NCBI GenBank assembly: GCA_037974665.1
Contig: CM075769.1
Span: 23,462,139 to 23,526,138 of the forward strand
Source of the DNA: Ehretia macrophylla
Taxonomy: Eukaryota; Streptophyta; Magnoliopsida; Boraginales; Ehretiaceae
Reading direction: 5' to 3'
DNA: 64,000 bases
Each line of letters opens with the position of its first letter. Within the stretch, counting starts at the first letter, position 1. Shown piece after piece: positions 45,409-58,300 of this stretch. The position numbers and the translations under genes were made by a program. A model generated the notes under the pieces. That model saw nothing but the letters and a program-made list of their open reading frames with translations, searched no databases and was not told the origin of the DNA.

Positions 45409-47640
45409 CTATGGCTCAATCGCTTTTGACTGAGTTGCTTCTTTTGGCTGGGAAACCTCAATGTATTTGGAAAACATTTGAGCTTTACTTACTGGATCTT
45501 GGATTTGGTTTATAAGATCAAGAATAAGATTATCTTGGGCTGAAAGAACATTTAAGCCCAGAGCATTTATCTTTGATGCAAAGCAATCCCCGCATCTACC
45601 ATTATAGAAGCATCTTTCCTCTTTGTCTGAACTAGAGGAATGGTGAGGTTCTTCTTCTTCAGAATTTGATTCTAAGTTGCTTTCATTATTAGAAGCGTAT
45701 GAACCTATAAGGTTCACTTTTAAATCTTTTCCTTCATCATCTGACGGAGTAAGGAAGATTTGACACAGAGATCTTTTAGGACCTTCATCGAGGTCGAGAA
45801 CATGGATACATTTCTTCACAGGACATATATTCTGTTAATGCCCAATTTTTCCACATTTCCAACATACCGGAGCTTTCTCTTGACTTTCTCTTTTCTGCGA
45901 GGTTGAAGCTTCTCTTTTAGAGGGCTTCTTTATAAAACTCTTCTTCTCATATTTCATTTTATGGAACGTGGGACGTCTCTTGTCTTACTCTTTCCCATGG
46001 GACTTGTGGCTGTGGTATGACTTGTTTCTTTTTTCTGTGAGCGGCTGAAAACCCATATGTTCACAGAAATCTCCCATAGCCTGCTTGCCTTTGAGCTTCT
46101 AGCTATCAAGATGGCGTTTGAGCTTCAGATCATTACAAAGGTGCATTTCCTCTATAATAACTTATGTTGCTAGCTGGCCAAATGTATACTGGGAATAGGG
46201 TATAATTCATCCATTATTGTCTTTGAGACGAGTTCGTAGCTTTTGAGCGAATGCTACTGGTAGTCCATCAATAAACTTCATTTTCCTGTTGCTAGCTGCC
46301 GCATCTTCTCTAGAGTAAAGCTTGCTAAGGAAAACATCCTTATACCATTTCAAATCTGCTAGAGATCTACATCATAGATTGGAGAGTTGTTCTCCCATTT
46401 TTTCTGCCAATGTGGCAGTGGATCCTACAAATGCTGTTGTGATGGTATATATCAAAGTGTTGGCAGCATCTGATTTTAACCCCGCATGCATTCCACCTTC
46501 AATGACTGGTGTCGTAGAGTTGTAGATCTGTTGGTGTGCTGCATCATTAAGATAGTTCTCCCACTATCCTTGCAGCTGACTAAAGAATCCAGAAACAATT
46601 GCTCTGGCGATATCTTGATCACCTTGTCCACGTAGTCTGAATGCTTGTACGAACATGAACATTTGTTTGATCTTATTCATGATGATTTGTTCTGAATAAC
46701 CATCAATGTTCCATTCGACTATAATGTCACCAGTAAAGACAGAATCTCCGTTGTATTCTTCATATATGAGATCTGGTGGTATTGGCCTAGACTAATAAGA
46801 CTCATATGTATTTTTCCACGTGACTGCATTGAGCTTCATGTTGGTCTAGACATTGAGGGTAGAGGGTTTAACCTCTGCTGGTTTGGCCTCTGTAACGGCT
46901 TTGGCCTTATCTTTGATTTTTATTCCACTAACAAGGTCAGTTAGCTGATCAACAATTTCTTCATTGACTTGATCTTTTAGGGAAAAGTTCTTCAAATATA
47001 TGGTTGGTGGTGGCTGAATCATTTATGGATACGGCTTTTTTTTTCTCTGGTTGTTCTTCTTGATTAACTTTTATCGTAATCGCTGCGACTGCTACAACCA
47101 CTTGATCTATTTGCCTTCCAATTGCCTGCAAATAGAGATTAGTATAGTTGCTTTGCTCTATCACATAATTGATAGATCTGGACGAATCCTTTGAGGATCC
47201 TTCATCTTGTTCCTTGGTTCTGTTGAACGGCGTATCGATTACTTCTTTCGAAGCTCGTTGTATAACAATTCTGCAATATGGAAGATACTTGGCTTTGACA
47301 ATATCTCCTTTGAATGTCTTGTATCCTTGTATTGTTGAGCTGAATACATTTAGAAAAGATTGGTTCTGAAAATTAGGCCAATTGAATCCTTTTCTTTTGA
47401 ATACCATTTCGAGCCATTTGAAGAAATCGGCTTGCTTCTGGTCTTTTCAAGCCAGTCTTCGAAACGATCTGCATAGAAACTTTGAGTTTCTTTGTTTAGT
47501 TTGGTAGTATACCAAGCTCTATGATAATGGTATTTTTCATCAAAAAACTTTGACTCTTTGAGAGTGTTGGTCTTAGTTATAATTCCAAGGGAGTATCTGT
47601 TACTTGTATATCCCATATCTGAGAAGGTAGCCAAAGTAGC
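45409..47640 (-). pseudogene. V3 linker, coat protein and zinc knuckle region
   Basis: Linker with YHYHRAWYTTKLNKETQSFY (about 47560) and NYTNLYLQAIGRQIDQV (about 47130), coat domain about 46900-45900, zinc knuckle region near 45870-45830, then the acidic block DEGKDLKVNLIGSYAS with a Glu/Ser-rich run near 45660. Fossil. Confidence 0.8.
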
Positions 47641-47949
47641 CTTTTGCTGCTTTCTTCAATTGCGTTGTATTGAGGTTGTGAAACTCCTTCACTAGATCTC
47701 TTAAGATCTGTAACAATACATGTTGATCTTTCATTTTCTTGTTCCGTTTGAGGAACTGAGGATATAGATGATCTTCTGGAAGATCCTTCAAACTCGATCT
47801 TGACCTTCCTTCTGTTAGAGAGAATTTTATGACCACATCGCCATCTTCGTATTGAACAATATGCTCAATGGTCCGTGGCTCTTCTCTGTAAGGAGGGGCA
47901 ATTGACTCAAGCTTCCATCGTTCCAGTGGAGTGACCTGACTCCACTGTA

Positions 47950-48660
47950 TGGTCTTTGGGATGGTGATGAATGCTTTGTTAAGATTTGTAGTGAGAAAAG
48001 TAGTTTCACCTCTTCTTGCCTGAATCTGTTTAGTTCTGGGGAAAACAGTATTCATAGCTTTGTAGTATATCCTGTATATAAGGGCTACTTGTTCTATTCA
48101 TTCCTTCGTGTGGTAACCGTTAGTTTGAACGATAAGGTTGAGAGTGTCTAGGATGTGTGGATCTGTGAGGGAGACCGTAAAGTTTGGAAAACAGGTAAAG
48201 TGTATAGGTCCATGGCAGAGGGTTGACTCTACAACTCCTAGAAGAGAGTCATTTAATATAAGATGACTAGCATCTCTAAGAAAAATTAAGGCTGACACGT
48301 TTAAGCCTAATATTGTCAATGGTTTTATAGCTACTTGAACAAATCCAAAATGCAAATATTTGTATTTTCGTTTATGCATTTCTATAAGATGTTCAAAAAG
48401 CAATTGAAATGTTTGATGTCCTTCTTTGAGAGGGACTGTTTCTTCTACAGTTTTAATAACATAATATGAGGCAAATGCAAAACTGCCTTGTTTAAAAATG
48501 GTAGAAGGGGGCATAGATGGTAGTTTCCAAGCTAACAACTGATTTTCAACATTTTCAAAAACCTGAATTTCTTTGTTCTTAGCTCCTGAACTGGAGGCCT
48601 CAGAACCAGATCTAGAAATAGACTCCTTCTTAAACGATCCATAATATTTGTAAGTGTCGC
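47950..48660 (-). pseudogene. V3 movement protein region
   Basis: Same 30K-type blocks as V1 and V2: LLAWKLPSMPPSTIFKQGSF, HFGFVQVAIKPLTILGLN, DPHILDTLNLIVQTNGY. The primer-binding site is about 125 bp upstream. Fossil. Confidence 0.8.
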
Positions 48661-48795
48661 TGTCAACGGCTGATGACTGCCTAACAAGCCTTCACACTGC
48701 ACAACATGGTCTTACAACGCGACTACTGCGCAACTTCACAATATTAAGGAAACTAAGAAAATAGTAAGTATAATTCTAAAAGATGGCTCTGATAC

Positions 48796-49977
48796 GACTA
48801 TTTTGAACACTTTGGGAATGCCATATTACCCCACACAACATCCCTTGAATCATGCTAGCCATTATACATCACAAACACACCTTAAACCAATGCAAATAAG
48901 TCCTATACATGTGAAAAAAATAGGGAGTCAGATGAGGAGTCGGGCGAGTGACTCGACTTGCTTCCCTCATCTGGATTTTGTAGAAGATGTCAAACGAGTG
49001 AAGTCGGACGAATCCCTTGTCCGACTCCTTGTCCGAGAGTGCCCAGCCAAAATGAAGCTCACTCAACTTTTGCTTGTTTAAACTCTAACCCTTCCTCTTC
49101 TAGCAACTTACAAGCATATATCTCACCGTCCCTCAACTACAACTCCAATACATTCATCTTAACATGCAAGAACTTACATCTAAGGGCAACTCCATCATAA
49201 AAAACAATAATGCACACAAGCTAGACAACTACAAGGCTTGCAAGGTCAAATCCCAAGACTTAACACCTATAGTTGCATATACTCCAACCAATATCCAATT
49301 CATGTATGAAGCACACATCAAGTATCAATCTATCATGCAAAAGCAAATTCAAGCAAGAGAAATACTATTATATACTCATGAAACCCTTGATCATAAATTC
49401 AAGCTTAAATCACCTAATAGCACACATATATACCATGATCATTCTCAACAAGCATATATAGAACTCATAACCATGCATTATATGGTTTTAAAAAGCTTTA
49501 AAAAACTCCCTCACCTTATCCAAATGATTGAATGCAAGACAAATGCTAGCAAGTGAGTGTAGGAGCAAGAAAATGGCTTGAAAATACTTGGAAATAGCTT
49601 GGCTTCCCTTCGCTTCTTCTTTTCCCTTCCCTTTTCTTTCTTTCTTTCTCTCTTCTTTCTTCTTTCCCTTGGCCGGCCCTTAGTGTGTGTAAGTGTGTGT
49701 GATTTTTTCTTAGTTTAGATGATAGAAGTTAGGAAAGATATTTTTTTTATTAGCCAAATGACCCCTATACCCCTCTAACTGAAATCCATCTACTAGTTTG
49801 CCATTTGGTTGATTTCTAACTAATTTAGTTGTTAATCTTAAATCGGTAAAGTTTAATTATTGCCTATGATATCTAAAATACCCAAATGCACATAAATGAA
49901 CATAAATGCACGTAAAATGATTCAAATACATATTAAATGATATGATATGTATATGGGATTTCGTACGGGGCCTTACA
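48796..49977 (-). repeat. Outer solo LTR, right part
   Basis: Ends GGGGCCTTACA on plus, that is, the element starts TGTAAGGCCCCGTACG. On minus it carries GGTCATTTGGCT followed by an AT-rich TATA-like run, the same pairing seen in the LTR at 51021, and a purine-rich tract (49606-49672 as pyrimidines on plus). An inverted repeat GTCGGAC/GTCCGAC lies at 49003-49025. Reading frames here are chance. The partner half is 18022-19053. Confidence 0.7.
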
Positions 49978-50237
49978 ATGTGGGTGTCTGTATATGGGTG
50001 TCTCTGTGAGGGATGAGTGTGTATATGTGCCTTTCTATATGTATAAATGTGTTTGTCTTTGTATGCAAGGGTGTGCGTGTATCTGCAAGTATGTGTGTTT
50101 GGGTTTGTGGGTGATTGTAACAAGAAAGAAGAGAAAGAAAAAGGGTAAAAGGAGAAAGGAAGGACATAAAAAAAAAACTAAGGATAAAGATGTCTTTTCA
50201 CAAATTATGTTAACCCTGTTGACGAAAATATTGAGGT
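49978..50237. other. TG-rich tract and purine-rich run, no gene
   Basis: GTGTATATGTG-type repeats to about 50115, then a purine-rich run (AAGAAAGAAGAGAAAG) to about 50175. The counterpart of the TG-rich tract at 17910-18021 across the outer LTR. Confidence 0.6.
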
Positions 50238-50351
50238 TGGGGCACGGATGTATTGTTTTCAAGACCACAAGGGATTTATGGAAAATTTTAGAATTATAGG
50301 GGGTGTTATGCACTTTCAAAAAATTACAAGCAGGTACTATGCATTTCACCC
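50238..50351 (-). repeat. Right arm of the widely spaced inverted repeat
   Basis: The reverse complement begins GGGTGAAATGCATAGTAC and aligns with 17177-17290 over about 110 bp. See the left arm for the alternative readings. Confidence 0.5.
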
Positions 50352-51020
50352 ATTCCAGTAATAAGAAGCAGACCTAGTGTAATTGTACTGTTGTCAATGA
50401 GAAAAACTATAGTCATTGGTTTTCACTTTGATGTAGAGATTAATTAAAATTTATATATTTAAAGCTTACTATAAATATTTCAAAGATTGTTTCTCATAGT
50501 GGAGATTATTGGTATCATTAAAGCCTGCGCAAAAGGAAATAAGTTACAAGTCAGCAATTCTAGAGATTGGTCCATGATGTTTTATAGGCTAGAATTTTAT
50601 GGCAACTTGCTTGTTGCTTCCAAGATTGACAAAATATTTTCAAGTCTTTCAACTATCTTTAAAATTTTGAATTTTTCTTAGTGGAATTATACAATTTGAG
50701 TATCATATGTTTGCACTATGTTTGGATTGCACAAGAGAAAAGAAAGTACGGTAGAGGAAAAATAATAAAGGAAGAAAAGAAAAGGATAGAGGTTCTCTTG
50801 TTTGGATTAAAAAAAAACACAAAGAGAAATGAAAGAAAATGATTTTATAATTTCTTGTTTGGATTACCGAAGGAAAGGAAAAAAAAGATAAAATTAAGTG
50901 AAAAATTCTTTAAATATTCATTGTTATGCTAAGAATATAATCGAAATTATGTAAAAGTATTAAGCATACTTAAAATATCTTTAACCTTTCATTTCCCTCC
51001 ATAAAACTCTAAATTGGAAG
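50352..51020. other. AT-rich spacer without a gene
   Basis: No coding signal. Purine-rich segments (about 50735-50900) alternate with the phrase TGTTTGGATT, which occurs three times (about 50719, 50800 and 50857). It may be a decayed transposon, but no ends were recognised. Confidence 0.5.
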
Positions 51021-52849
51021 TGCAAAGCCCCGGACCCGAAGACTGTAATTATTTTATTAACTTATTTTTAATCGTTTGTATATAATTGACTTGCTCTTGC
51101 TAATAGAATCGTTACGTGCATTCATGTGCATCTATGTGTTTTTAGTATCGTAGACAATAATTAAACGTTACTAATTTACATTAGCAAACCAAATTAGTTA
51201 GGATTCAACTATCATGACAAACTAGAAAATAATGCAAAGTTAGAAGGGCCAGTTGGTCATTTGGCTTGTTATAAAATATCATACCTATCTTATATCAGCA
51301 AAAAACAAAACAACAACACACAATCACACACACATACAACATCGGCTGAAACACACATACACACACACACACACGGCTGGGCAAGGGAAAAAGAAGAAGA
51401 AGAAGAAGAAGAAGAAGGAAGAGGAAGAAAGAAAGAAAATTAGAGACAAAGAAAGGAAGGGAAAGGTAGATAGGCTTGGATTCTTGCTTGTTCTTGCTCA
51501 TTCTTGCTAGGTCATCACTTGTTCTTCCACCTACACATCATCAAGGTGAGGGGTCAAACCTTTTCTCAAAGTTTTCAAGGATTAAAGCATGAAATTTCAT
51601 GATATTACCATGTATATGCTTGAACGTACCTGTGAAAGCTCTTACTGCACAGTAATTTTGCATTGGTTATTTGAGTGGGAAAATGTTGTCAAAAATACCT
51701 AATTTTTGGGTATGTTGTACTAGACTGATAGTAGAACAAAGTTTGAGTTGGGTGTTTATTGAGATTAAGTGGTTAAGTTATACTATTAGACTCATTTCCG
51801 TGAGGTTACTGTAATTATGCAAAGCTGAACTCATTCCTGCGCACTGATCTTTCATGTTCGATTTGAGGTAACAAATGATGTTGTATTAATCTGATTTTTG
51901 GATATGTTGTGCCTAAGACCTTGAGGAACAAACTTTGTTTTAGGTGCAAGTTTTAAATTTGTCATTAAGATGCATTTTTAGAGCCATTTCAGTAGGGTTG
52001 TTGTGTCTCGCTGGTGCAAGGCAGTTTGCGCAATAGACTTCTAGAGGTCATACCTTGCCTAATATAGCTCCGAATCGAGATTCGTTTGATGCTAAACCCA
52101 TATACATTTAAAGAGCTATGTTACTGTGCAGTTTCATAGGTTTTAAAAGACATTAGGGTTGATAACCAAACTGGTTTAAGTCATGCTTGGGTTTAGCTTG
52201 TCAAAGTAATTGAAGTTGTGGCTAAAGTAATTCTATATTTGTGGTGGTTATTCTATACTTGTAGTGGTTTCTATTGAATGTAAAGTGTGAAGTTAACTTG
52301 TAACTCTCTTTAAATGTTAAGTGGAACTGTGAATTGATTGGGTTATAGCCTAATGGATTATGGAAAAAGGGATAACTAAGTGAGTATAGTGGTACCTTTG
52401 TGCTATAGAAATGTTCTTATGCTAGACTAAACTAATGTTGTTCCTTTTGCAAGTCTAGTGTTGTACTTTGTCTACTTGTATTTCTCTTGGAATTCTAGTG
52501 GTATTGTAACTTGTTTAGTGTTGTTAACTAGTTTGGACTATTGTTTAAAGTTACTAAGTGAATTATAGATTACTTGATAATGATAAGTACATGAATGCTT
52601 TAATGGATATATTGCTTACTCAACGCTTGATTTATTAAAATGTTCATGGATTATATTACTTGTATAAATGTCTAAATGTTTTATTGGTCGTACGGATTGC
52701 ATAATTGCTTATTAATGCTTTATAAAGTGTTATTGCGTGTTTAAGTGCTCGAGGGGTAATCTACTTTGTTGTTCCCTCATTTACGTGATTATTAAATGAT
52801 TATTAAAGTGTTCTAATGAGAGTTTCAAAGGTTGCAACCTTAAGCGAGG
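51021..52849 (+). repeat. Tekay-like LTR, 5' part, cut by the Gypsy element at 52850
   Basis: Starts TGCAAAGCCCCGGACCC. Has GGTCATTTGGCTTGTTATAAAA (two blocks, about 51252-51273, the second holding the TATA region), a splice-donor-like GTGAGG at 51546-51551, and near its right end CTACTTTGTTG and GGTTGCAACCTT, matching the outer solo LTR. The rest of the LTR must lie right of the nested elements, outside the window. Confidence 0.7.
51352..51418 (+). repeat. (AC)n and (AAG)n microsatellites
   Basis: An AC-repeat (about 51352-51374) followed by an uninterrupted AAG-repeat (about 51389-51418) inside the LTR leader. Confidence 0.85.
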
Positions 52850-55327
52850 TGTCACGCCTCAACCCAACCCCACACTAAAGGTTAAGTCTGGACCCGACAA
52901 ACAAACAATGTCCCCTCTGTACTGTGGACATTTTGGAAACCTGAAAACATTCAATAATACCACAAACACCAACTAGAACTCCAATTCTAATCAAACCCAG
53001 CTTCAAGGCCATCCGAGCCTTAAGCAATACAAGGCAATATAAAAACATACAAGCATGCAAACAACAACCATAGAATCTTTATCTTATATATGCTTATCAT
53101 ACCACTCCATGTTAGCAATTAAACATTCTTGAGGATTAAGGCCAACCGTTTAACCATCTCATCACATCCAAGCATGCAACAAAACTAGAAGTAGGATTAT
53201 AAGTTATTACAAGCCATAGATACATATTTCATACTACACCCATCTAACTCTCAATCTACAACTGCACAAAATATATACATAAGCCCAACGGCTCTAAAAT
53301 AGGACACAAAGTAGTACAACAAGTCTCCACATAAAGTCCAACAAGAAGCACCTCCACCTCAAGCAAACAAACACAACAACTAAGATAACCGCTCCTCCTG
53401 CACCTCCTGCTCCTCACCCTCAACTAAATCAAGCTAGGGTTCAACCTCAGCACCTTCTGAAACATGTTAGCGATGTATGAGCAACCATAATTGCCCAATG
53501 AGGGATAAAGTCTACCCAGGTCGTGCAATGCAACAGTTAGAGCAAATAAGCATTAAAAACAAGTAAAGGACAATTGAAATAGCAAATAACCACACATTTG
53601 AAATGATACGATACATTTAACCCCAACACTCCAGAATTCTCTTTATCTTCGATCACGAACCACGAACCACGATCAATGTACTGACATAAGCCCCAATCAC
53701 TGATAATCCTACGACCCAACACCCCTTGGCAATCTCCGGACCAGGCGAGTGAGGGACTAGAGCACGGAGATCAAATATCCATTGACAAGCCCGCTGCCGC
53801 CCAGCCGATATCTAATACAACTGCCCCTGACACTATGGTTTCGCAACCACTATGCAATGCATTTTAACGTATGACAATATAATAACATTGGAAGCAATAA
53901 CACATGGGAGGAACAACAAAGTAGGTTGTCCTCAAAACAGTTAGAATAGAAGCATTAGCATATAAACAACTAAAAGATTACAAAGGGGCATTAACATATT
54001 TCACATAGAACTTTACAAAAAGCTCAAGAATGTTTTGAAAACACATTTAAACACATAAAGAACCTTTACAAGGTCATAGAAGTGTGAGACAACCGATTTC
54101 CTACTTTATCCCCTTTGTAACTCAAACCATTTTCCTTCCAAACACAAGATATTGTTCTAGTTTAGCAAGTGGCCTATTCCAGACTTCTAATTAACCTATA
54201 AGGCACCACTAGGACCCTTGAAACTACCCAATTGCCTATGATTATCACAAAAGCCCCGATTTCCCCCTTGTGAGTTTGTACTACAAGTATTTTAACCGGA
54301 ACTCAACCGAGGTTTAGCAAAGCATATCTAGCACCTATATAGCCTAAGAACACTAAATGTGATGGCCAAATTAACCTGGATTGGCATTAACCCCGAAACC
54401 CCTTTTTAAAAGTCGCATATTTCATGTTTTAGCCAAGTTATGAGCAATTCAACCCCACGGAGCTATCAATCTAGCTACATTAACATCTAAGGCATCTATT
54501 AGGAGCAATGAATCAAGCCATAATGCACAATTCCACAAAACCCTGGAATTTTGTCACTATTCACACCCTAAAATCAAACTATCGAATTCAACCCTTTAAA
54601 AAATGAATCAATGGCATAAATGTGGTCTCTAGCACTTATATACAATGTATATTATCATATTTGAGCATATCATAAGCATTTAATAGAAATTCTACAAAAT
54701 CAAGAAAAGTTTAACATTTTAGAAGTGCAAAATAACCATGCAAATCCCTCACCAATGTGCGTAGAAGCTCATAGGACACTAGCAAGCACTCTAAACCACT
54801 TGCTCCTAGCTTGGTAAGGCTTGAAATGGAGAATTGAAGAGCCAAAAATCTCCTCCTTGCTCACAAAGGGCTGTCGGGTTTGGCACTGTTCACCCTTTTT
54901 TTTTTCCTTTTCTTTTTGTTATGTTATGAGCTATGTGTGTGGTGTTGAACACATATATATTATAAGTTGTGTTATTTTAGTGTGAATATGTTGATCATAA
55001 TATGAGTCAAGTTAGCTTAGATTAAGTCCAAAGGTGCAATCATATGTTTGTTAGCTAAAATATAAAGTTAGACTACGTAACACTATTCACTAGGTTCAAT
55101 AAAACATTTTCTAAACGGATGCTCTCAACACTAATCGCTCAAATGCACATTTTTCTCATTTCTAAAATAATTAATATGGTTTAAGAAAAATGCTAATTCG
55201 AAGTAAATCAGTGGTTGAAAAATGCAATGAATAGTAACCATATAAAGTAACAAGTAATGCACAATGAAAATGCGCAAATAGTGGATGCAACAGTTAAAGG
55301 TATATGGTGAAGTTCTTGGGCGTCACA
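52850..55327 (-). repeat. 3' LTR of the minus-strand Gypsy element
   Basis: TGTCACGCCTCAACCC to GGGCGTCACA on plus; own strand TGTGACGCCC to GCGTGACA. It matches the inner solo LTR (24602-27847) around CTCACTCGCCTGGTCC and TTGGGTCGTAGGATT, placing both in the same or sister families. The tract GGGGGAGAGAG lies against it at about 55328-55340. Confidence 0.88.
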
Positions 55328-55349
55328 CTCTCTCCCCCTTAAACTAATT

Positions 55350-58300
55350 GCGCCCACACAATTCATATATGATTCAGCGAACAACTCTGGATAACAATCT
55401 CGCATCTGATGCTCTCTCTCCCATATGGCATTCTCTAACCTGTGATAATCCCACATAATCTTAACCATCGGAATGCTTTTAGTTCTCAGTTCTTGAACCT
55501 TTTGGTCTACAACCCGAAGAGGTTTCTCTGTATAAGTCAAAGTCTCACTGATCTCAAGAGGCTCTGGCTCAAGAATATGAGAAGAATCTGGCTGATACTT
55601 CCGAAGCATAGAAACATGGAACACATCATGAATTCTGCCCAAACTAGGAGGTAAAGCTAATTTGTAAGCCAATGCACCAACTTTCTCTGTGATTTCAAAC
55701 TGTCCCACAAATCTCGGACTGAGTTTACCTCCTTTACCATGCCGAATCGAACCTTTTCGAGGAGAAATTTTTAGAAATACCCGATCACCCAAGGCAAACT
55801 CCAAATCTCGACGGCGTCTATCTGCATAACTCTTTTACCGACTCTGTGCTGTAAACATTCTCTTTTTGATAAGGTATACATTATCAATCATTCTGTTCAT
55901 CTCTGGAAATAGAGTAGGGTCAATAGTCTTCATATCACCAACCTCATCCCAATAAAGAAGAGATCTGCACTTACACCCATAAAGTGCCTCATATGGCGCC
56001 ATACCAATAGTAGCTTGATAACTATTGTTATAGGCGAACTCTGCAAGCGGCAAATACCTTTCCCAACTCTTATCGAAGTCCAGAATACAAGCTCGCAACA
56101 TATCCTCGAGTATTAGGATAGTTCTCTCATATTGACCGTCCGTCTGAGGGTGATAAGAAGTACTGAAGCTCAACGTTATGCCCAAAACTTTTTGAATCTT
56201 ATACCAGAACTGAGATGTGAATCTAGGATCTCTGTTCGACACAATACTCTTTGGAATCCCATGAAGTTTGACAATATTCGCAACATATAATTCAGCTAGC
56301 TTGTTAAGAGAATTAGTTTTCTTTGTGACAATAAAGTGAGGAGTTTTGGTCAGTCTATCAACAATAACCCGAACTAAATCATTACCCTTTGAAGATCTCG
56401 CCAAGTCTGACATGAAATCCACAATAATATAGTCCCATTTCCAGTCGGGAATAGCCAAAGGCTGCAACAACCCTACAGGTCTTTGATGCTCAGCTTTAAC
56501 TTTCTGAGAAGTAAGACATCTGGCAACATAGTCAGCAATCTCTCTCTTCATGTTGTTCCACCAGAAGTTCTGTTTCAAATCTCTATACATCTTTGTACTG
56601 CCTGGATGGATAGTATATCTAGAACTGTGTGCCTCGGCAAGTATTTCTTTCTTTAAAGCAAGCTCATTCGGAATACAGATTCTACCTTTGAATTTGAGAA
56701 TGCCATCATCATGCAGTTTGAAATCCGACATTCCCGCTTTAGACTTTTCTAGGATTTTCAACAATTGAGAATCATTTTGTTGAGCTTCTCTAATCCTGGA
56801 TAATAATAGAGATTGAATCTGCAAACTTGCAAATTGAATACCAGAATTTGAAGTTTTGGGCTTCCATAAACATAGTTCTTTCATGAATTCCCAATTTTTG
56901 ATAATCAGACTAGCAACGGTAGCCTTTTGGCTTAAAGTATCAGCAACAATATTGGCCTTACCTGGGAGGTAATTAATAGTGCAGTTATAATCCTCAAGTA
57001 ATTCCAGCCAACGCCTCTGCCTCATGTTCAACTCTTTTTGTGAAAACAGAAATTTCAAACTCTTATGATCTGTAAAGATTTCAATTTGTTGCCCCAGAGA
57101 TAATGACGTCATTTCTTTAGTGCAAAGATAATAGCCGCAAGCTCAAGATCGTGTGTCGGATAGTTGAGTTCATAGGGTTTCAGTTTTCTGGAAGCATATG
57201 CAATAACTTTTTCATTCTGCATCAATACACAACTCAAACCTTCCTTAGAAGCATCACTGTAAATCACTAGGTTATCAGTACCCTCAGGTAGAGCAAGAAT
57301 ATGAGTCGTAGTTAAACTTTTCTTCAATTCCTGGAAGCTAGCCTCACACTTCTCATTCCAATCAAACACAGTTTTCTTCTGAGTAAGTTGAGTTAAAGGT
57401 CCAGCAATTTTAGAGAAATCCTTGACAAATCTTCTATAATAACCTGCTAAACCCAGAAAATTGCGGATCTCTGTAACATTGTCAGGCCGATTATAAGCTA
57501 ATAAGACCTCAATCTTCGCTGGATCAACATAAATACCATCCTGCGAGATAATATGACCGAGAAAAGCAACTTGCCTTAACTAGAACTCACATTTGTTGAA
57601 TTTTGCAAACAATTTATTCTCTTGAAGAGTCTGTAATACAATCCTCAGATGTTGTTCATTTTCAGCCTCTGATTTAGAATATACAAGAATATCATCAATA
57701 AAAATAACCACAAATTGATCCAGATACAGACAGAATACCCTTTGCATTAAGTCCATAAATACGGCGGGAACATTAGTCAAGCCAAACAGCAGAACAACAA
57801 ACTCATAATGGTCATAACGAGTTCTGAAAGCATTTTTAAGTACATCATCTTTCTTGATCCTCAACTGATAATAACCTTGCCTCAGATCAAATTTAGAAAA
57901 TACATTGACACCTTGCAACGGATCAAATAACTTTTCAATTAGAGGCAACGAATATTTATGTTTAACAGTTACCTGATTGAGACCCCGATAATCAATACAT
58001 AAACGAAGAGATCCGTCCTTCTTTTTTAACAAATAAGACTGGTGCACCCCAAGGCGAAGAACTCGGTAGAATGAATCTTTTCTCAAGTAAGCCCTGCAAC
58101 TGAACTTTCAATTCCTGCAATTCAAGCGGAGCCATTCAATATGGAGTCCTAGAGATAGGTGTAGTCCCCAGTAATAAGTCAATCACAAACTCTATCTCTC
58201 TATCAGGCAACAAACTAGGTAATTCCTTAGGAAAAATTCCCGGAAACTCACTCACAATTGGCACCTCATTTAGTTTTAGCTTATCCGTAGGTTGATTAAT

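Larger units (their letters stand above)
42232..48795 (-). mobile_element. Endogenous pararetrovirus copy V3
   Basis: Minus-strand copy from the primer-binding site (48785-48795) through movement, coat, protease, RT, RNase H and most of the second frame, about 6.6 kb. Its low-coordinate end joins the primer-site end of V2 through about four bases (42228-42231), so V3 and V2 are tandem in the same orientation. No promoter or leader region belongs to this copy. High similarity to V1 and V2 throughout suggests one virus. Broken, about ten interruptions. Confidence 0.9.

Noticed and set aside
19054-48795. Active, infectious-type virus locus
   Set aside because: All three copies carry many breaks and later insertions; they are treated as fossils.
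48958-49200. A Ser/Pro-rich frame in the outer LTR
   Set aside because: Short, overlaps another chance frame on each strand, and sits in an LTR leader-like region with inverted repeats.
49164-49556. A 130-codon open frame (MQELTSKG...) that might be a host gene
   Set aside because: It lies inside the right part of the outer LTR, has no recognisable domain, and the composition matches the noncoding LTR around it.
50035-50349. Hydrophobic minus-strand frame that could be a membrane protein
   Set aside because: Phe/Leu-rich only because of a purine-rich run on plus; it overlaps a repeat arm and has no family likeness.
51253-51510. Frames rich in His/Thr and Lys/Glu
   Set aside because: They are translations of AC and AAG microsatellites.
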